Assembly: GCA_016932575.1 (NCBI GenBank)
Contig: JAFGCO010000033.1
Span: 1 to 58,531, forward strand
DNA: 58,531 nucleotides
Direction: 5' to 3'
Source: a bacterium
GTDB lineage: Bacteria; Zhuqueibacterota; QNDG01; JAFGCO01
Part shown: positions 1 to 8,469 of the stretch, piece after piece
Layout of the letters: the number at the start of each line of letters is the position of its first letter
Numbering within the stretch: the first letter of the stretch is position 1
The notes under the pieces: model-generated
What the model saw: only the letters and a program-made list of their open reading frames with translations
The model's database searches: none
Told to the model about the DNA's origin: nothing
Translations under genes and position numbers: made by a program

Positions 1-93
1 GATCAAGGCCGCTGGATGGGTTCGGGGATCTATCTGCTCCGGGTGTCAGCGGAGGATCGTGTAGAAGTGCGCAAGATGACGTTGATGCGCTGA
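1..93 (+). CDS. C-terminal end of a T9SS-sorted secreted protein (5' partial)
   Basis: The window opens inside a reading frame that gives about 30 residues and stops at TGA. The remaining tail contains SGIYLLRVSAED and ends KMTLMR, the usual last strand and basic end of a Por secretion (type IX) sorting domain; other genes in this window end in the same style (KMILIK, RALLLK). The body of the protein is outside the window, so its function cannot be read. The stop lies only 14 bases before the start of the radical SAM gene at 108, so the two are probably co-transcribed. That makes this exported protein a possible partner or substrate of the downstream enzymes, which is inference only. Confidence 0.75.
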   Translation, partial: DQGRWMGSGIYLLRVSAEDRVEVRKMTLMR

Positions 94-107
94 GAAAGGA
101 CAATTGC

Positions 108-1481
108 TTGAGCCATCCGATCGATCATCTGTTTGTTCTTCCGGTTCTGGACCGGTATCTGCTGTATCATCCGCTGAACGGCCAGTACGCCCTGCTGAAT
201 CAAAGCGGTGTTTCACTGATCAGAGACGCGATGCAGGGCACTTCGGCTGCAGAAGTCCCTGAAGAATTTTCGGAACTGATTGAGATTTTAAGTTTATCGG
301 GTGTGATCCATCCTGAAAAAACAGGGGCCGTGAATCCGGAGTTTTTAGGCATCATTCTCAGCCGGGCCTGCAACATGGCCTGTGCGTATTGTGATTTCGG
401 AGCCCATCAAAACAACAAAGACAAGCTGGAGGCCGGTCAGATGACCGCGGCCATTGACTGGTTTGCCGGTCATCAGAAACAGAACGGGCGCAAACTGCTG
501 CCCATTCAGTTTTTCGGGGGCGAGCCCTTTGTTGAACGTGAACTGATGGATATCGCCGTACATCATGCCCGTTTTATTGCATCGCGAAACGGTCTTGTAC
601 CCCGGTTCGAAGCCCTGACCAACGGGTACTATGGAGCAACCCGGCGCCGTTTCATTGCGGATTATTTTGACCGTGTGATCATATCTCTGGATGGATTCCG
701 AAATGATCACGACCGCACCCGGCCGGCCGCGGCTGCCAAAAGTTCATATGACACAGTTGTGGAAACCGCTAAATATTTGTCCGGACATGATCTTCAGCTT
801 TCAATCCGATGCTGTGTGACCTCGGAGTCCGTTCAGCGTATGGAAGACATGGCTGACTGGTTCTGCCGGGAATTCAACCCCGACAAGGTGAATTTCGAAA
901 CCCTGACGGAGAATTCCCTGACCCAAAAAGCGGGCCTGCGTCCTCCGGACCCGTATCTGTTTGCGGAACACTGTTTAAAAAGCTGGCGGGTGCTGCGAAA
1001 CCATGGCGTGGATCCGGCTTATGCGCCGGTGGCTTTAAATCGGCCGCAGACCACCTCGTGTCCTGCGGGCCGTGATGTGCTGATTGTGCATCCGGACGGC
1101 ATGGTCGCCAGCTGTTATGTGCAGAAAAAAGACTGGATCGAGCGGGGCATGGATTTATCGGTTGGAAATATCAAATGCGGTCAGTTGCAGCTTGACGAAA
1201 AAAAACTGTTGTCATTCCGTGACAGGCTTCATGAGAAAGTCAGATGCGAGCACTGCTTTTGCCGTTACGGATGCGCCGGAGGCTGTCATGTCAATAATAC
1301 ATACCCGGGCTGTGCTTCAAATTACACGGATTTTTGCATTCACACACGTATTCTGACACTGTGCCGTCTGCTGGAAGAAATGGGGGAATCCACGCTGGCA
1401 GATCAGCTGTTGGGCGATAAAGCAAGCCTGGAGCGACTGGTCAAACAGTTATCGGATCACATTTTGGATTTTGAGGTATAA
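108..1481 (+). CDS. Radical SAM/SPASM enzyme with N-terminal PqqD-like domain
   Basis: This is a radical S-adenosylmethionine enzyme. The CxxxCxxC motif for the catalytic [4Fe-4S] cluster is at C88, C92 and C95, followed by QFFGGEP, the glycine-rich SAM-binding strand. A SPASM region with clustered cysteines lies at about residues 380-393 (C380, C383, C385, C389, C393) and would hold auxiliary Fe-S clusters. Residues 1-70 look like a small PqqD-like winged domain (YLLYHPLNGQYALLNQSG), the module that recruits peptide substrates in many RiPP systems. The start is TTG at 108 with the purine-rich ribosome site GAAAGGA just upstream. The gene heads a block of four closely spaced genes ending at 3644. 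The family assignment is secure; the substrate is unknown. SPASM enzymes usually modify peptides or proteins, including sulfatases, so anaerobic sulfatase maturation is an alternative, but the tandem arrangement favours a dedicated modification locus. Confidence 0.9.
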   Translation: MSHPIDHLFVLPVLDRYLLYHPLNGQYALLNQSGVSLIRDAMQGTSAAEVPEEFSELIEILSLSGVIHPEKTGAVNPEFLGIILSRACNMACAYCDFGAHQNNKDKLEAGQMTAAIDWFAGHQKQNGRKLLPIQFFGGEPFVERELMDIAVHHARFIASRNGLVPRFEALTNGYYGATRRRFIADYFDRVIISLDGFRNDHDRTRPAAAAKSSYDTVVETAKYLSGHDLQLSIRCCVTSESVQRMEDMADWFCREFNPDKVNFETLTENSLTQKAGLRPPDPYLFAEHCLKSWRVLRNHGVDPAYAPVALNRPQTTSCPAGRDVLIVHPDGMVASCYVQKKDWIERGMDLSVGNIKCGQLQLDEKKLLSFRDRLHEKVRCEHCFCRYGCAGGCHVNNTYPGCASNYTDFCIHTRILTLCRLLEEMGESTLADQLLGDKASLERLVKQLSDHILDFEV

Positions 1482-1483
1482 GT

Positions 1484-1741
1484 ATGCGCTATCAGCTGAA
1501 TCCGGATTTTTCCTATTGTGTGGATATCCGGGACATTAAACTGATCAGCCGCAGAGACAATACCCGGATTTGTCTTCCGTATCCGCAGGCAGCGGTTTTT
1601 GATCTGCTCCTGAAAGGGTATTCGCAGCAGGCCATGGAACGCATGATGGCTAAAATTGCACTTGTCACGGAATCCCACGCAGCCGGTCTGATCCGGGATA
1701 CGCTGGATGATTTAATGGAAAAAAAAGTAATCAAAATTTAA
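1484..1741 (+). CDS. PqqD-like small protein (possible RiPP recognition element)
   Basis: An 85-residue protein that starts 2 bases after the previous stop and ends 1 base before the next start, so translation of the three genes is probably coupled. It has a short beta-rich N-terminal half (VDIRDIKLISRRDN) and a helical C-terminal half ending in DTLDDLMEKKVIKI. This is the size and pattern of PqqD-type chaperone domains, which bind a leader peptide and hand it to a radical SAM enzyme. Sequence identity to characterised PqqD proteins is too weak to see by eye, so the call rests on size, secondary-structure pattern and position between two radical SAM genes. It has no signal peptide and should be cytoplasmic. 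Confidence 0.6.
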   Translation: MRYQLNPDFSYCVDIRDIKLISRRDNTRICLPYPQAAVFDLLLKGYSQQAMERMMAKIALVTESHAAGLIRDTLDDLMEKKVIKI

Positions 1742-1742
1742 T

Positions 1743-2690
1743 ATGGCGAATATCGCGATCACATCCCGGTGCAATCTTCATTGTTCCTATTGCTTTACAC
1801 AGGAAATCTATCGGAATGAATCGGACGGGTTCGGCCATATGACATTGCCGGTTTTTAAAAAGGCACTGGATTTTGTTGTTCGCTCGGATATTAAACAAAT
1901 CCGCATTCTCGGCGGTGAACCCACCCTGCATCCGCAATTCAGCACATTTCTGGATCTGGCTCTCAGGACCGGACGTCCGGTGCGTATCTTTTCCAACGGA
2001 ACGATGTCCGAACAGGTTCTGGATTTACTTTCACAGATTCCGGATGACCGTATCACCCTGGTGATCAACATCAACAATCCGGATGAATTTGTCTCTTCTC
2101 CGATACGGAAAACCGTGCTTGCTAAACTGCACAGCAAAATCATTCCCGGTCTGAATATTTATCGCAAAGGCATTGAGCTCAATCCGATGCTTGCTTTGAT
2201 CGAAACCTATGATCTGAAAAAGCAGGTCCGCCTGGGACTGGCCCATCCCTGTGCGGGATATAACAATCAGTACCTGCCGGTCAGGCATTATTTTGATGTG
2301 GGCCGGAACATTGTTGATTTTGCCCGGACCGCCGCAGGACGATCGGTCAGGATCAATCTGGACTGCGGATTTGTGCCCTGCATGTTTGGAAATACGGATT
2401 TGCAATCCCTGGGCCTGGACAGGGAACTGGGTCTGCACTGTGAACCCATTCCGGATATACTGCCGGACGGCAGTCTGGTGCCGTGTTACCCGCTTTCCGG
2501 AATGCAAAGGCACGGGCTTGATAAATTTGATACGGCCGGCTCTCTTAGAGATCAATTTAAACAAACACTTTCTTTATATGAGGCACTCGGCATTTTTAAA
2601 ACCTGTTCGATCTGCGATTATAAACACAATGGTTTGTGTACAGGCGGCTGTGTCGCTCATAAATTAAGGCGAATAACAAAAAACACCTGA
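1743..2690 (+). CDS. Second radical SAM/SPASM protein
   Basis: A 315-residue radical SAM protein. The cluster motif is at the extreme N-terminus (C10, C14, C17 in TSRCNLHCSYCF), followed by IRILGGEPTLHP, the SAM-binding GGEP strand. The C-terminal part has a SPASM-like set of cysteines: GFVPCMFG, LHCEPIPDILPDGSLVPCYP and then CSICDYKHNGLCTGGC at about residues 288-303. It starts 1 base after the previous stop without room for a strong ribosome site of its own, consistent with translational coupling. It differs from the enzyme at 108 in length and lacks the N-terminal PqqD-like domain, so the locus uses two distinct SPASM enzymes, possibly for two steps on one substrate. The family is clear; the reaction is not. 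Confidence 0.88.
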   Translation: MANIAITSRCNLHCSYCFTQEIYRNESDGFGHMTLPVFKKALDFVVRSDIKQIRILGGEPTLHPQFSTFLDLALRTGRPVRIFSNGTMSEQVLDLLSQIPDDRITLVININNPDEFVSSPIRKTVLAKLHSKIIPGLNIYRKGIELNPMLALIETYDLKKQVRLGLAHPCAGYNNQYLPVRHYFDVGRNIVDFARTAAGRSVRINLDCGFVPCMFGNTDLQSLGLDRELGLHCEPIPDILPDGSLVPCYPLSGMQRHGLDKFDTAGSLRDQFKQTLSLYEALGIFKTCSICDYKHNGLCTGGCVAHKLRRITKNT

Positions 2691-2711
2691 ACATGCGGGA
2701 GTACTGCCAAC

Positions 2712-3644
2712 ATGAAACCCAGACACCTGTGGACCATCCCTTATATCGATCAGCCTCCGGAATTCTGGCAGGATCTAAATACACATTGCGGAGAATGGAT
2801 CGACGAGGTTTACCTGCCGATGCCTTCGGATATCGTGTCTTCCGGCCGGCCGCTGCAGCCGGAGGTCCATGTGATGGATTTTTTGAAACATTCGCCGTTT
2901 AAAATCTCAGTATTACTCAATCCCGTCATTTTCAGCCGGCCGCTGCATGAAATTTCCGGACAGATTACAGCGCAATTAAAAACCATGGTCTCAGAGTATC
3001 GTATCCATTCTGTGTCGGTTTCGAATATCACGCTGGCTGAAATGATCAAAAAAAACATACCGCAACTGGTGCTGAATGCTTCGGTATTGCTGGACATCTG
3101 GTCTCCGGCTCAGCTGGAATACATCAACGATGTGTTTGATATTCTGGTTCCCTCTTCAAGGATTGTCCGTAACATGCCGGCATTGAAGGCTATGAAAAAG
3201 GGATTCAAAGGTCAGATCAAACTGATTGTCAATGAAGGGTGTCTGCCGCATTGTGTGTATCGCAATCAGCATTTTTATGAAATGGGCAGCGGAATCGACA
3301 ATCCGCGATCATTGTGCCGGGAGCTGATTGATAAAAAACCCTGGCTGCGGCTGACCGGCAGCTGGATTCTTCCGCAGCATCTTTATCTGTATAACGGAGT
3401 CTGCGACACATTCAAACTGAGCGGGCGGGTCACACTGCAAAATCCGGACTATTACAAAGAGGTATTGACCGCCTATATCAAAAGGCAGGCGAGACGGCCC
3501 CACAGGATCGGGGGCGGACCCGTATGCGGAAGCCTCAATATGCACATAGACGATGCCTTTTTCAAAAAGACATTGTACTGTAACAAAGATTGTCAGTCAT
3601 GTGTCCTGTGCAGAGAAAAATATCGGGCGAATCAAACAGATTAA
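2712..3644 (+). CDS. U32-like (collagenase-type fold) Fe-S protein
   Basis: A 310-residue protein whose middle, LIVNEGCLPHCVYRNQHFYE (C177, C181), matches the cysteine motif of COG0826/U32 proteins, where it helps bind a [4Fe-4S] cluster. Upstream blocks such as VSVSNITLAEMIKK and FDILVPSSRIVRN fit the TIM-barrel repeats of that family, and FKLSGRVT matches the conserved ending strand. The C-terminus adds LYCNKDCQSCVLC, further likely cluster ligands. U32 members include proteases and the UbiU/UbiV hydroxylation proteins; here it sits 21 bases after the second radical SAM gene and most likely serves the same modification pathway. No export signal is seen. The fold assignment is moderately sure; calling it a protease would be unsupported. 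Confidence 0.65.
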   Translation: MKPRHLWTIPYIDQPPEFWQDLNTHCGEWIDEVYLPMPSDIVSSGRPLQPEVHVMDFLKHSPFKISVLLNPVIFSRPLHEISGQITAQLKTMVSEYRIHSVSVSNITLAEMIKKNIPQLVLNASVLLDIWSPAQLEYINDVFDILVPSSRIVRNMPALKAMKKGFKGQIKLIVNEGCLPHCVYRNQHFYEMGSGIDNPRSLCRELIDKKPWLRLTGSWILPQHLYLYNGVCDTFKLSGRVTLQNPDYYKEVLTAYIKRQARRPHRIGGGPVCGSLNMHIDDAFFKKTLYCNKDCQSCVLCREKYRANQTD

Positions 3645-3810
3645 AATGATCATATCCGGTCGTTCAGGGATTTTCTGGCATATGTTTCGATCCTTGTGAA
3701 TTCTAGTTTTTCAAATAGTAACCTTATCGGTTTGACTGTGGATTTTAATCGGTATATGGAAATAAATTGGACATTTAATCATACTATTAATTAGCAAGTA
3801 GGAGGTGAAA

Positions 3811-5637
3811 ATGAAAAACATGATATTTATATTTGCCACATTGATATTCATTGCGTTTTCTTCATTCTCGCAAGACAGGGGTGTTAAATTAAAAATAAAA
3901 GATAGCGTCGGCAATGAAATATCCTTATATGATGAAAGTTATGCACTTGTAATTGGGTGTGGCAAATATGAAGTTGGTTGGCCCGAATTGCCAAATGCGA
4001 TTAATGACGCGATTAAAGTTGCTGATATATTATCAAATCAAGGTTTTAATGTAACACTGTTAAAAAATCCTTCATTTATTGAACTTAATAAAGCAGTGAA
4101 CTATTTTGTTTATCATATTGGATTAAATAGTAACAATCGGATTTTATTTTATTATGCTGGACACGGCTACACAATGAAAATGAGCTATGGTGCCAATATG
4201 GGATATATTGTGCCAGTTGATGCCCCTTTACCCGGCATCGATCGGTCAGAATTTTTGTCAAAGGCCATCAGTATGCAAATGTTTGAAACATACGCCAGAC
4301 AAATACAATCAAAACATGTATTATATATATTTGACAGCTGTTTTTCAGGTACAATCTTTGCCTTGAGTCGAGCAATCCCTTCTTCAATATCTTATAAAAC
4401 AGCAAAACCAGTAAGACAGTTTATTACAGCGGGTGATGAAAATGAAGAAGTGCCCGATAAAAGTGTTTTTAATTCACAATTTATTGCAGGTATAAACGGT
4501 GAAGCTGATTGCAATAAAGATGGTTATGTTACAGGAACTGAATTGGGTGATTTTTTACAAAACACTGTAGTAAATTATACGAGAGAATCGCAGCATCCAC
4601 AGTATGGGAAAATTAGAGACCCTAATCTTGACAAAGGAGATTTCGTTTTTGTTTTCGAGTCAGGAGATCTGCTGAATAAAAATAAGAAATCAGTTAAGGA
4701 GGGATTACAATCGATTAATGATCCTTTGGCCATGAATTTTAGTAAATATACAAATGAGAAGGATAAATATGAATGGATTAAAAAACTCGAATTAATGAAA
4801 AGCGATTTTAATAAAGCCAAAGAAATTAATAAAGATGAAAATATTTCGGTAATAAATAAAAAACGAATGTGGAACGATTTTCTGAATATTTATAATGAGG
4901 ATAATCCCTATGCCGAATTAGACGATCAAATGAGGCAAATTGCATTAAACATGATAAACACATTGGAGGATACCAGTTCGGTTTTTATTGCCGGTGGTGC
5001 ATTCGTTATGGGATCGGAGAAAGGGAAGTCAAATGAAAAACCAGTTAGAAATATCAAAATCAGCAGCTTTCATATTGATCGCGTCGAGGTATCTGTCGGG
5101 CAATATCAGGCATTTTGTTTGGCTACAAATCGTGAGATGCCTAAACAACCCGATTGGTCTTCTGAAAGTTGCCCCGTCGTAAATGTACAATATGAAGATG
5201 CTTGTGATTATGCAAAGTGGAAAGGAAAAAGACTTCCTACTGAGGCAGAATGGGAATACGCAGCAAAAGGTGGAATTGAAAATATTATATATCCTTGGGG
5301 CAATGAAACTTCAAATAAAAAAGCAAACTTTAATGGTTCTGACGGCTGGGATAAAACTGCGCCTGTCTATTCATTTGCAACCAATAATTATGGCATTTAT
5401 TGCATGGCTGGTAATGTAGCTGAATGGTGCAGTGACTGGTACAGTCCATGGGGTTATCTTGAAAATGACTTAAAAGATCCACAGGGCACAAAAACGGGTG
5501 ATTTACGTGTCATAAGAGGCGGATCTTATAAAAGCAAGATTGATGATTTGAGATGCACTGCAAGGCAGGGTAAGGATCCGAGATTTCGTTATGATTTTGT
5601 GGGATTTCGTTGTGCTAAATCAATAGATATGAAATAG
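3811..5637 (+). CDS. Secreted caspase-like protease fused to an FGE/C-type-lectin-fold domain
   Basis: An exported protein of about 608 residues. After a Sec signal peptide (MKNMIFIFATLIFIAFSSFSQ) comes a peptidase C14-like domain: YALVIGCGKY, then the catalytic dyad His118 in YYAGHG and Cys177 in DSCFSG. A lysine-rich linker (about 290-380) leads to a formylglycine-generating-enzyme/SUMF1-type domain from about 390: FIAGGAFVMGS, RLPTEAEWEYAA, YPWGNE, MAGNVAEWCSDW, VIRGGSY and a terminal VGFRCAK. The copper-binding cysteine pair of true FGEs is absent near VIRGGSYKSKIDDLR, so this domain is more likely a binding module than a sulfatase activator. The start chosen is ATG 3811, five bases after AGGAGG; an upstream in-frame GTG overlaps that ribosome site. 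The gene is AT-rich compared with its neighbours. Caspase-FGE combinations are known in multicellular and signalling bacteria, but the target is unknown. Confidence 0.85.
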   Translation: MKNMIFIFATLIFIAFSSFSQDRGVKLKIKDSVGNEISLYDESYALVIGCGKYEVGWPELPNAINDAIKVADILSNQGFNVTLLKNPSFIELNKAVNYFVYHIGLNSNNRILFYYAGHGYTMKMSYGANMGYIVPVDAPLPGIDRSEFLSKAISMQMFETYARQIQSKHVLYIFDSCFSGTIFALSRAIPSSISYKTAKPVRQFITAGDENEEVPDKSVFNSQFIAGINGEADCNKDGYVTGTELGDFLQNTVVNYTRESQHPQYGKIRDPNLDKGDFVFVFESGDLLNKNKKSVKEGLQSINDPLAMNFSKYTNEKDKYEWIKKLELMKSDFNKAKEINKDENISVINKKRMWNDFLNIYNEDNPYAELDDQMRQIALNMINTLEDTSSVFIAGGAFVMGSEKGKSNEKPVRNIKISSFHIDRVEVSVGQYQAFCLATNREMPKQPDWSSESCPVVNVQYEDACDYAKWKGKRLPTEAEWEYAAKGGIENIIYPWGNETSNKKANFNGSDGWDKTAPVYSFATNNYGIYCMAGNVAEWCSDWYSPWGYLENDLKDPQGTKTGDLRVIRGGSYKSKIDDLRCTARQGKDPRFRYDFVGFRCAKSIDMK

Positions 5638-5659
5638 GAAAAAAAGAATGACAATATAT

Positions 5660-5735
5660 ATACTGATCGTCCACAGGTTCCGCCCCTGGACGGATAAATA
5701 ATGGGGCTCTGTCCCCTGGAAACATAATAAAACAA
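5660..5735 (+). repeat. Divergent copy of the intergenic hairpin repeat (family B)
   Basis: Between the caspase-FGE gene and the ASST-like gene the sequence carries CTGATCGTCCACAGG, CCTGGACGG and ATGGGGCTCTGTCCCC. The last is close to the reverse complement of the GGGGCAGAGGCCCCAT hairpin repeated between 51 and 55 kb. The copy is imperfect and in inverse orientation, so it is assigned to the family with modest confidence. Nothing else recognisable lies in this 279-base gap. Confidence 0.35.
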
Positions 5736-5916
5736 ATTGTGAAACGTTTGACAATATTAGTGGGCTGAGCCTCACGCTTTCAAGTCCCGGGGCAGAACTT
5801 CGTGGCGATTAAAATATCTTAATAATAGATATTTACTCTGTCATCTTGTCTGGTTCCCACGGAAAGAGACTGTGTGAACGTGGAAAAAAATAAAGATAAA
5901 AAATCAGGAGCACCCA

Positions 5917-8469
5917 TTGAAATTACACCTGATCCTCGCGCTGGCCCTTCTATCCATTTCACTGAAAGCGGACACAGGGCACCCCGCTATTCGATACATC
6001 TTCCCCCTGCCTAACAGCACGTGCGTCACAACCAAAACCACGATCATCATGAAGCCGGATTCTTCCCTGCTGACTCAAATCAGCGACCCGGCCGACCTGA
6101 TCGAAGTGAAAACCGATAACAACGTGCTTGGCGGAACCACCTATTTCGCGACGGACAACTTTACTATCATCCGCAAGCTGGACCATGAATTGGCAAGAGG
6201 CCGGACGGTTGAGGTTACCATCAAGCTCCAGCCGTATGGATTTGACGACTTTCAGACCAGTTTTTCGACCGCAGAATACGGGAACAACGCAATGCCTTCG
6301 GTGCTGAAAAAACGGAGCGCAGCATCCTCTCAGGTGATCGAGTCGGATGAAGTCACGCCTGTGCGCCTGATCAACGGTAAGGCCGTGCCTTCCGATTACC
6401 CTGAAATCGAGACAACCATCCACGGCGAAACCGCGCCGGGGCGTATCTTCTTCGGCACCAACTTTCCCAAAACCGGTTACAGCACTTACATCATCATCAT
6501 GGAAAATGACGGCACCCCCTGGTTCTACCGGCGATACGATGCATTGGATGGTGTTGCCCGATTCACGGCGCATCCCGCCACCGGCCAATTGTCGTTTCAT
6601 CAATATGAAATTTATGACGTCCTGCTGGATCAGACATTTGCTGAAATGGACACGATTTTTCCCGGTCACGGCTACTGGGCGGACGATCATGAGCTGCAAC
6701 TTCTCGAAAACGGCCATACATTACTGATCGCCAGAGAAGCCATCGGCATCGACATGAACGACGTGATCGGCGGAGGTCGGACAAATGCGTCCGTTGAGGC
6801 TCACCACTTTCAGGAGCTGGATCAAAACCGCGACGTCGTTTTCGAATGGCGCAGCTGGGATTATCTCGATATCCGCGACACCTTCGTGGACATCACCGGC
6901 GGTAGCATGGATTATGTGCACATGAATTCGGTCGCTTTGGATTTTGACGGCCATTTCATTATCTCGATACGCGAATTTTCATTAATCATGAAAATCCATC
7001 GCATCACCGGTGACGTGATCTGGAAATGGGGCGGCAACCAAAATGAATTTGACTGGATCAATGAAGACCGGCCATTCACTTTTCAGCACGACGCGCGCCC
7101 CATCAAGGGAAAGCCGGGGCAATATCTCATGTTCGACAACGGCCGGGGCAGCGATCCCGCATATTCGAGGAGCGTCGAGTACAAATTGGACACAGAGGCC
7201 ATGACCGCTGAAAAAGTGTGGGAATACGCGGACAAAACCTGGTACACGGGTTGGATGGGCAGCACGCAACGCCTGAGCAACGGGAATACTCTGATCGACT
7301 GGCCGTCCTGCGACTGGTCGCCTGACCGCCTGGGCATGATGCGGGTCACTGAAGTCAACGCGAACAAAAACCTGCTCTGGGAAATGCAGGTCGTTACCAA
7401 CATGAACTATCGCTGCAGGCGTTACGAGTGGGATGGCATGATGCAACAGCCCTATCTCATCATCGAAAACATGGGCAGTGTGATCCGGCTTATTTTCCAC
7501 AAATTCGGAGATGCGAATGTCGCTTACTATAACATCTATGCGGGCAATGCCCCGGATGCGCTTGCATTGATTGACAGCACGCGAAAAACATGGGCCGATA
7601 TCAATACAGCCATGCTCGAAGGCGCGCAACAATATTTCAGTGTCACGGCCGTGAATACAGCCGGAGAAGAGTCCGGTTTCTCGAATCGTGAGACCACCCG
7701 AATTCAGGTCACCACGCCCGGTGAAAACATAGTGAATAACGGGGATTTCGAAAACGGGTTCGACCATTGGAATTGGTGGGAGCAAGATGCCGATGCAGAT
7801 TACGAAGTGAACGGAGGCCAGCTCCATTTCATTATTCGCAATGGTGGCAATGCGAATTGGAACATTCAGGCCATTTATCCCGGCATTGTGCTGATCAGAG
7901 GCAACACCTATCGGATTGAGTTTGACGCCTGGGCAGACAAGAATCGCGTGGTCTGGTTCGATGTGGGAAAAAATGGCGATCCCTGGACCGACTTTTCCAG
8001 GATCGGCGGCACAGCCTTGGCACGGAATAAAAAACATTACGCCTATGAATTTACCATGAACGATCTCACTGAACCGAATGCACGTATTGTACTGAACGTC
8101 GGTACAAATGATGCGGATGTCTACGTGGACAACGTCTCACTGATCCAGATCGTGCCGTCCGATGTTGAGGAATCGCCTGTTTTTCCGGGTGATTTCAGCC
8201 TCGGCAGGAATTATCCCAATCCGTTTAATCCGGTGACAAACATTCAGTACACACTACCGGAACAGGCGAATATCAGGATTGATATCACCAATGTGCTTGG
8301 TGAAGTCGTACAGACAATAATCGATCAAACCATGGAAGCCGGAGTCTATTTGCAAACATGGGATGCATCCGATCTGAGCACAGGCGTTTACTTTATACAC
8401 ATGGTCGCTGAAATCAGCAGAGATCAATCAGATTATCATCAAATCAGAAAATGTTTGTATCTTAAATAA
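5917..8469 (+). CDS. Arylsulfotransferase-like secreted protein with FN3, CBM-like and T9SS domains
   Basis: An 850-residue exported protein. Residues 1-18 form a signal peptide. An N-terminal Ig-like region is followed by an arylsulfotransferase (ASST)-type beta-propeller at about 140-490, with repeated blades such as DHELQLLENGHTLLIAREA and TQRLSNGNTLIDW, and the motif QHDAR (H391-R394) typical of the family. ASST enzymes move sulfate between phenolic esters using an active-site histidine. After the propeller come an FN3-like segment (about 515-600) and a CBM4/9-like jelly roll (NIVNNGDFENGFDHWNWW, about 607-740). A T9SS sorting domain begins at NYPNPFNP near 765. The start is TTG at 5917 behind CAGGAG. 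The gene is clearly GC-richer than both neighbours. A structural rather than catalytic propeller remains possible, because the active-site set cannot be checked by eye. Confidence 0.8.
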   Translation: MKLHLILALALLSISLKADTGHPAIRYIFPLPNSTCVTTKTTIIMKPDSSLLTQISDPADLIEVKTDNNVLGGTTYFATDNFTIIRKLDHELARGRTVEVTIKLQPYGFDDFQTSFSTAEYGNNAMPSVLKKRSAASSQVIESDEVTPVRLINGKAVPSDYPEIETTIHGETAPGRIFFGTNFPKTGYSTYIIIMENDGTPWFYRRYDALDGVARFTAHPATGQLSFHQYEIYDVLLDQTFAEMDTIFPGHGYWADDHELQLLENGHTLLIAREAIGIDMNDVIGGGRTNASVEAHHFQELDQNRDVVFEWRSWDYLDIRDTFVDITGGSMDYVHMNSVALDFDGHFIISIREFSLIMKIHRITGDVIWKWGGNQNEFDWINEDRPFTFQHDARPIKGKPGQYLMFDNGRGSDPAYSRSVEYKLDTEAMTAEKVWEYADKTWYTGWMGSTQRLSNGNTLIDWPSCDWSPDRLGMMRVTEVNANKNLLWEMQVVTNMNYRCRRYEWDGMMQQPYLIIENMGSVIRLIFHKFGDANVAYYNIYAGNAPDALALIDSTRKTWADINTAMLEGAQQYFSVTAVNTAGEESGFSNRETTRIQVTTPGENIVNNGDFENGFDHWNWWEQDADADYEVNGGQLHFIIRNGGNANWNIQAIYPGIVLIRGNTYRIEFDAWADKNRVVWFDVGKNGDPWTDFSRIGGTALARNKKHYAYEFTMNDLTEPNARIVLNVGTNDADVYVDNVSLIQIVPSDVEESPVFPGDFSLGRNYPNPFNPVTNIQYTLPEQANIRIDITNVLGEVVQTIIDQTMEAGVYLQTWDASDLSTGVYFIHMVAEISRDQSDYHQIRKCLYLK

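Noticed and set aside
3811..5637. Diversity-generating retroelement target in the FGE-fold domain
   Set aside because: FGE-fold and caspase-linked proteins are known DGR targets, but no reverse transcriptase, template repeat or adenine-biased duplicate of the C-terminus was seen nearby.
5959..8037. Long minus-strand open frames opposite the ASST-like gene
   Set aside because: They mirror codon bias of the GC-rich + strand gene, have no signal or domain pattern, and the + strand protein has clear domains.
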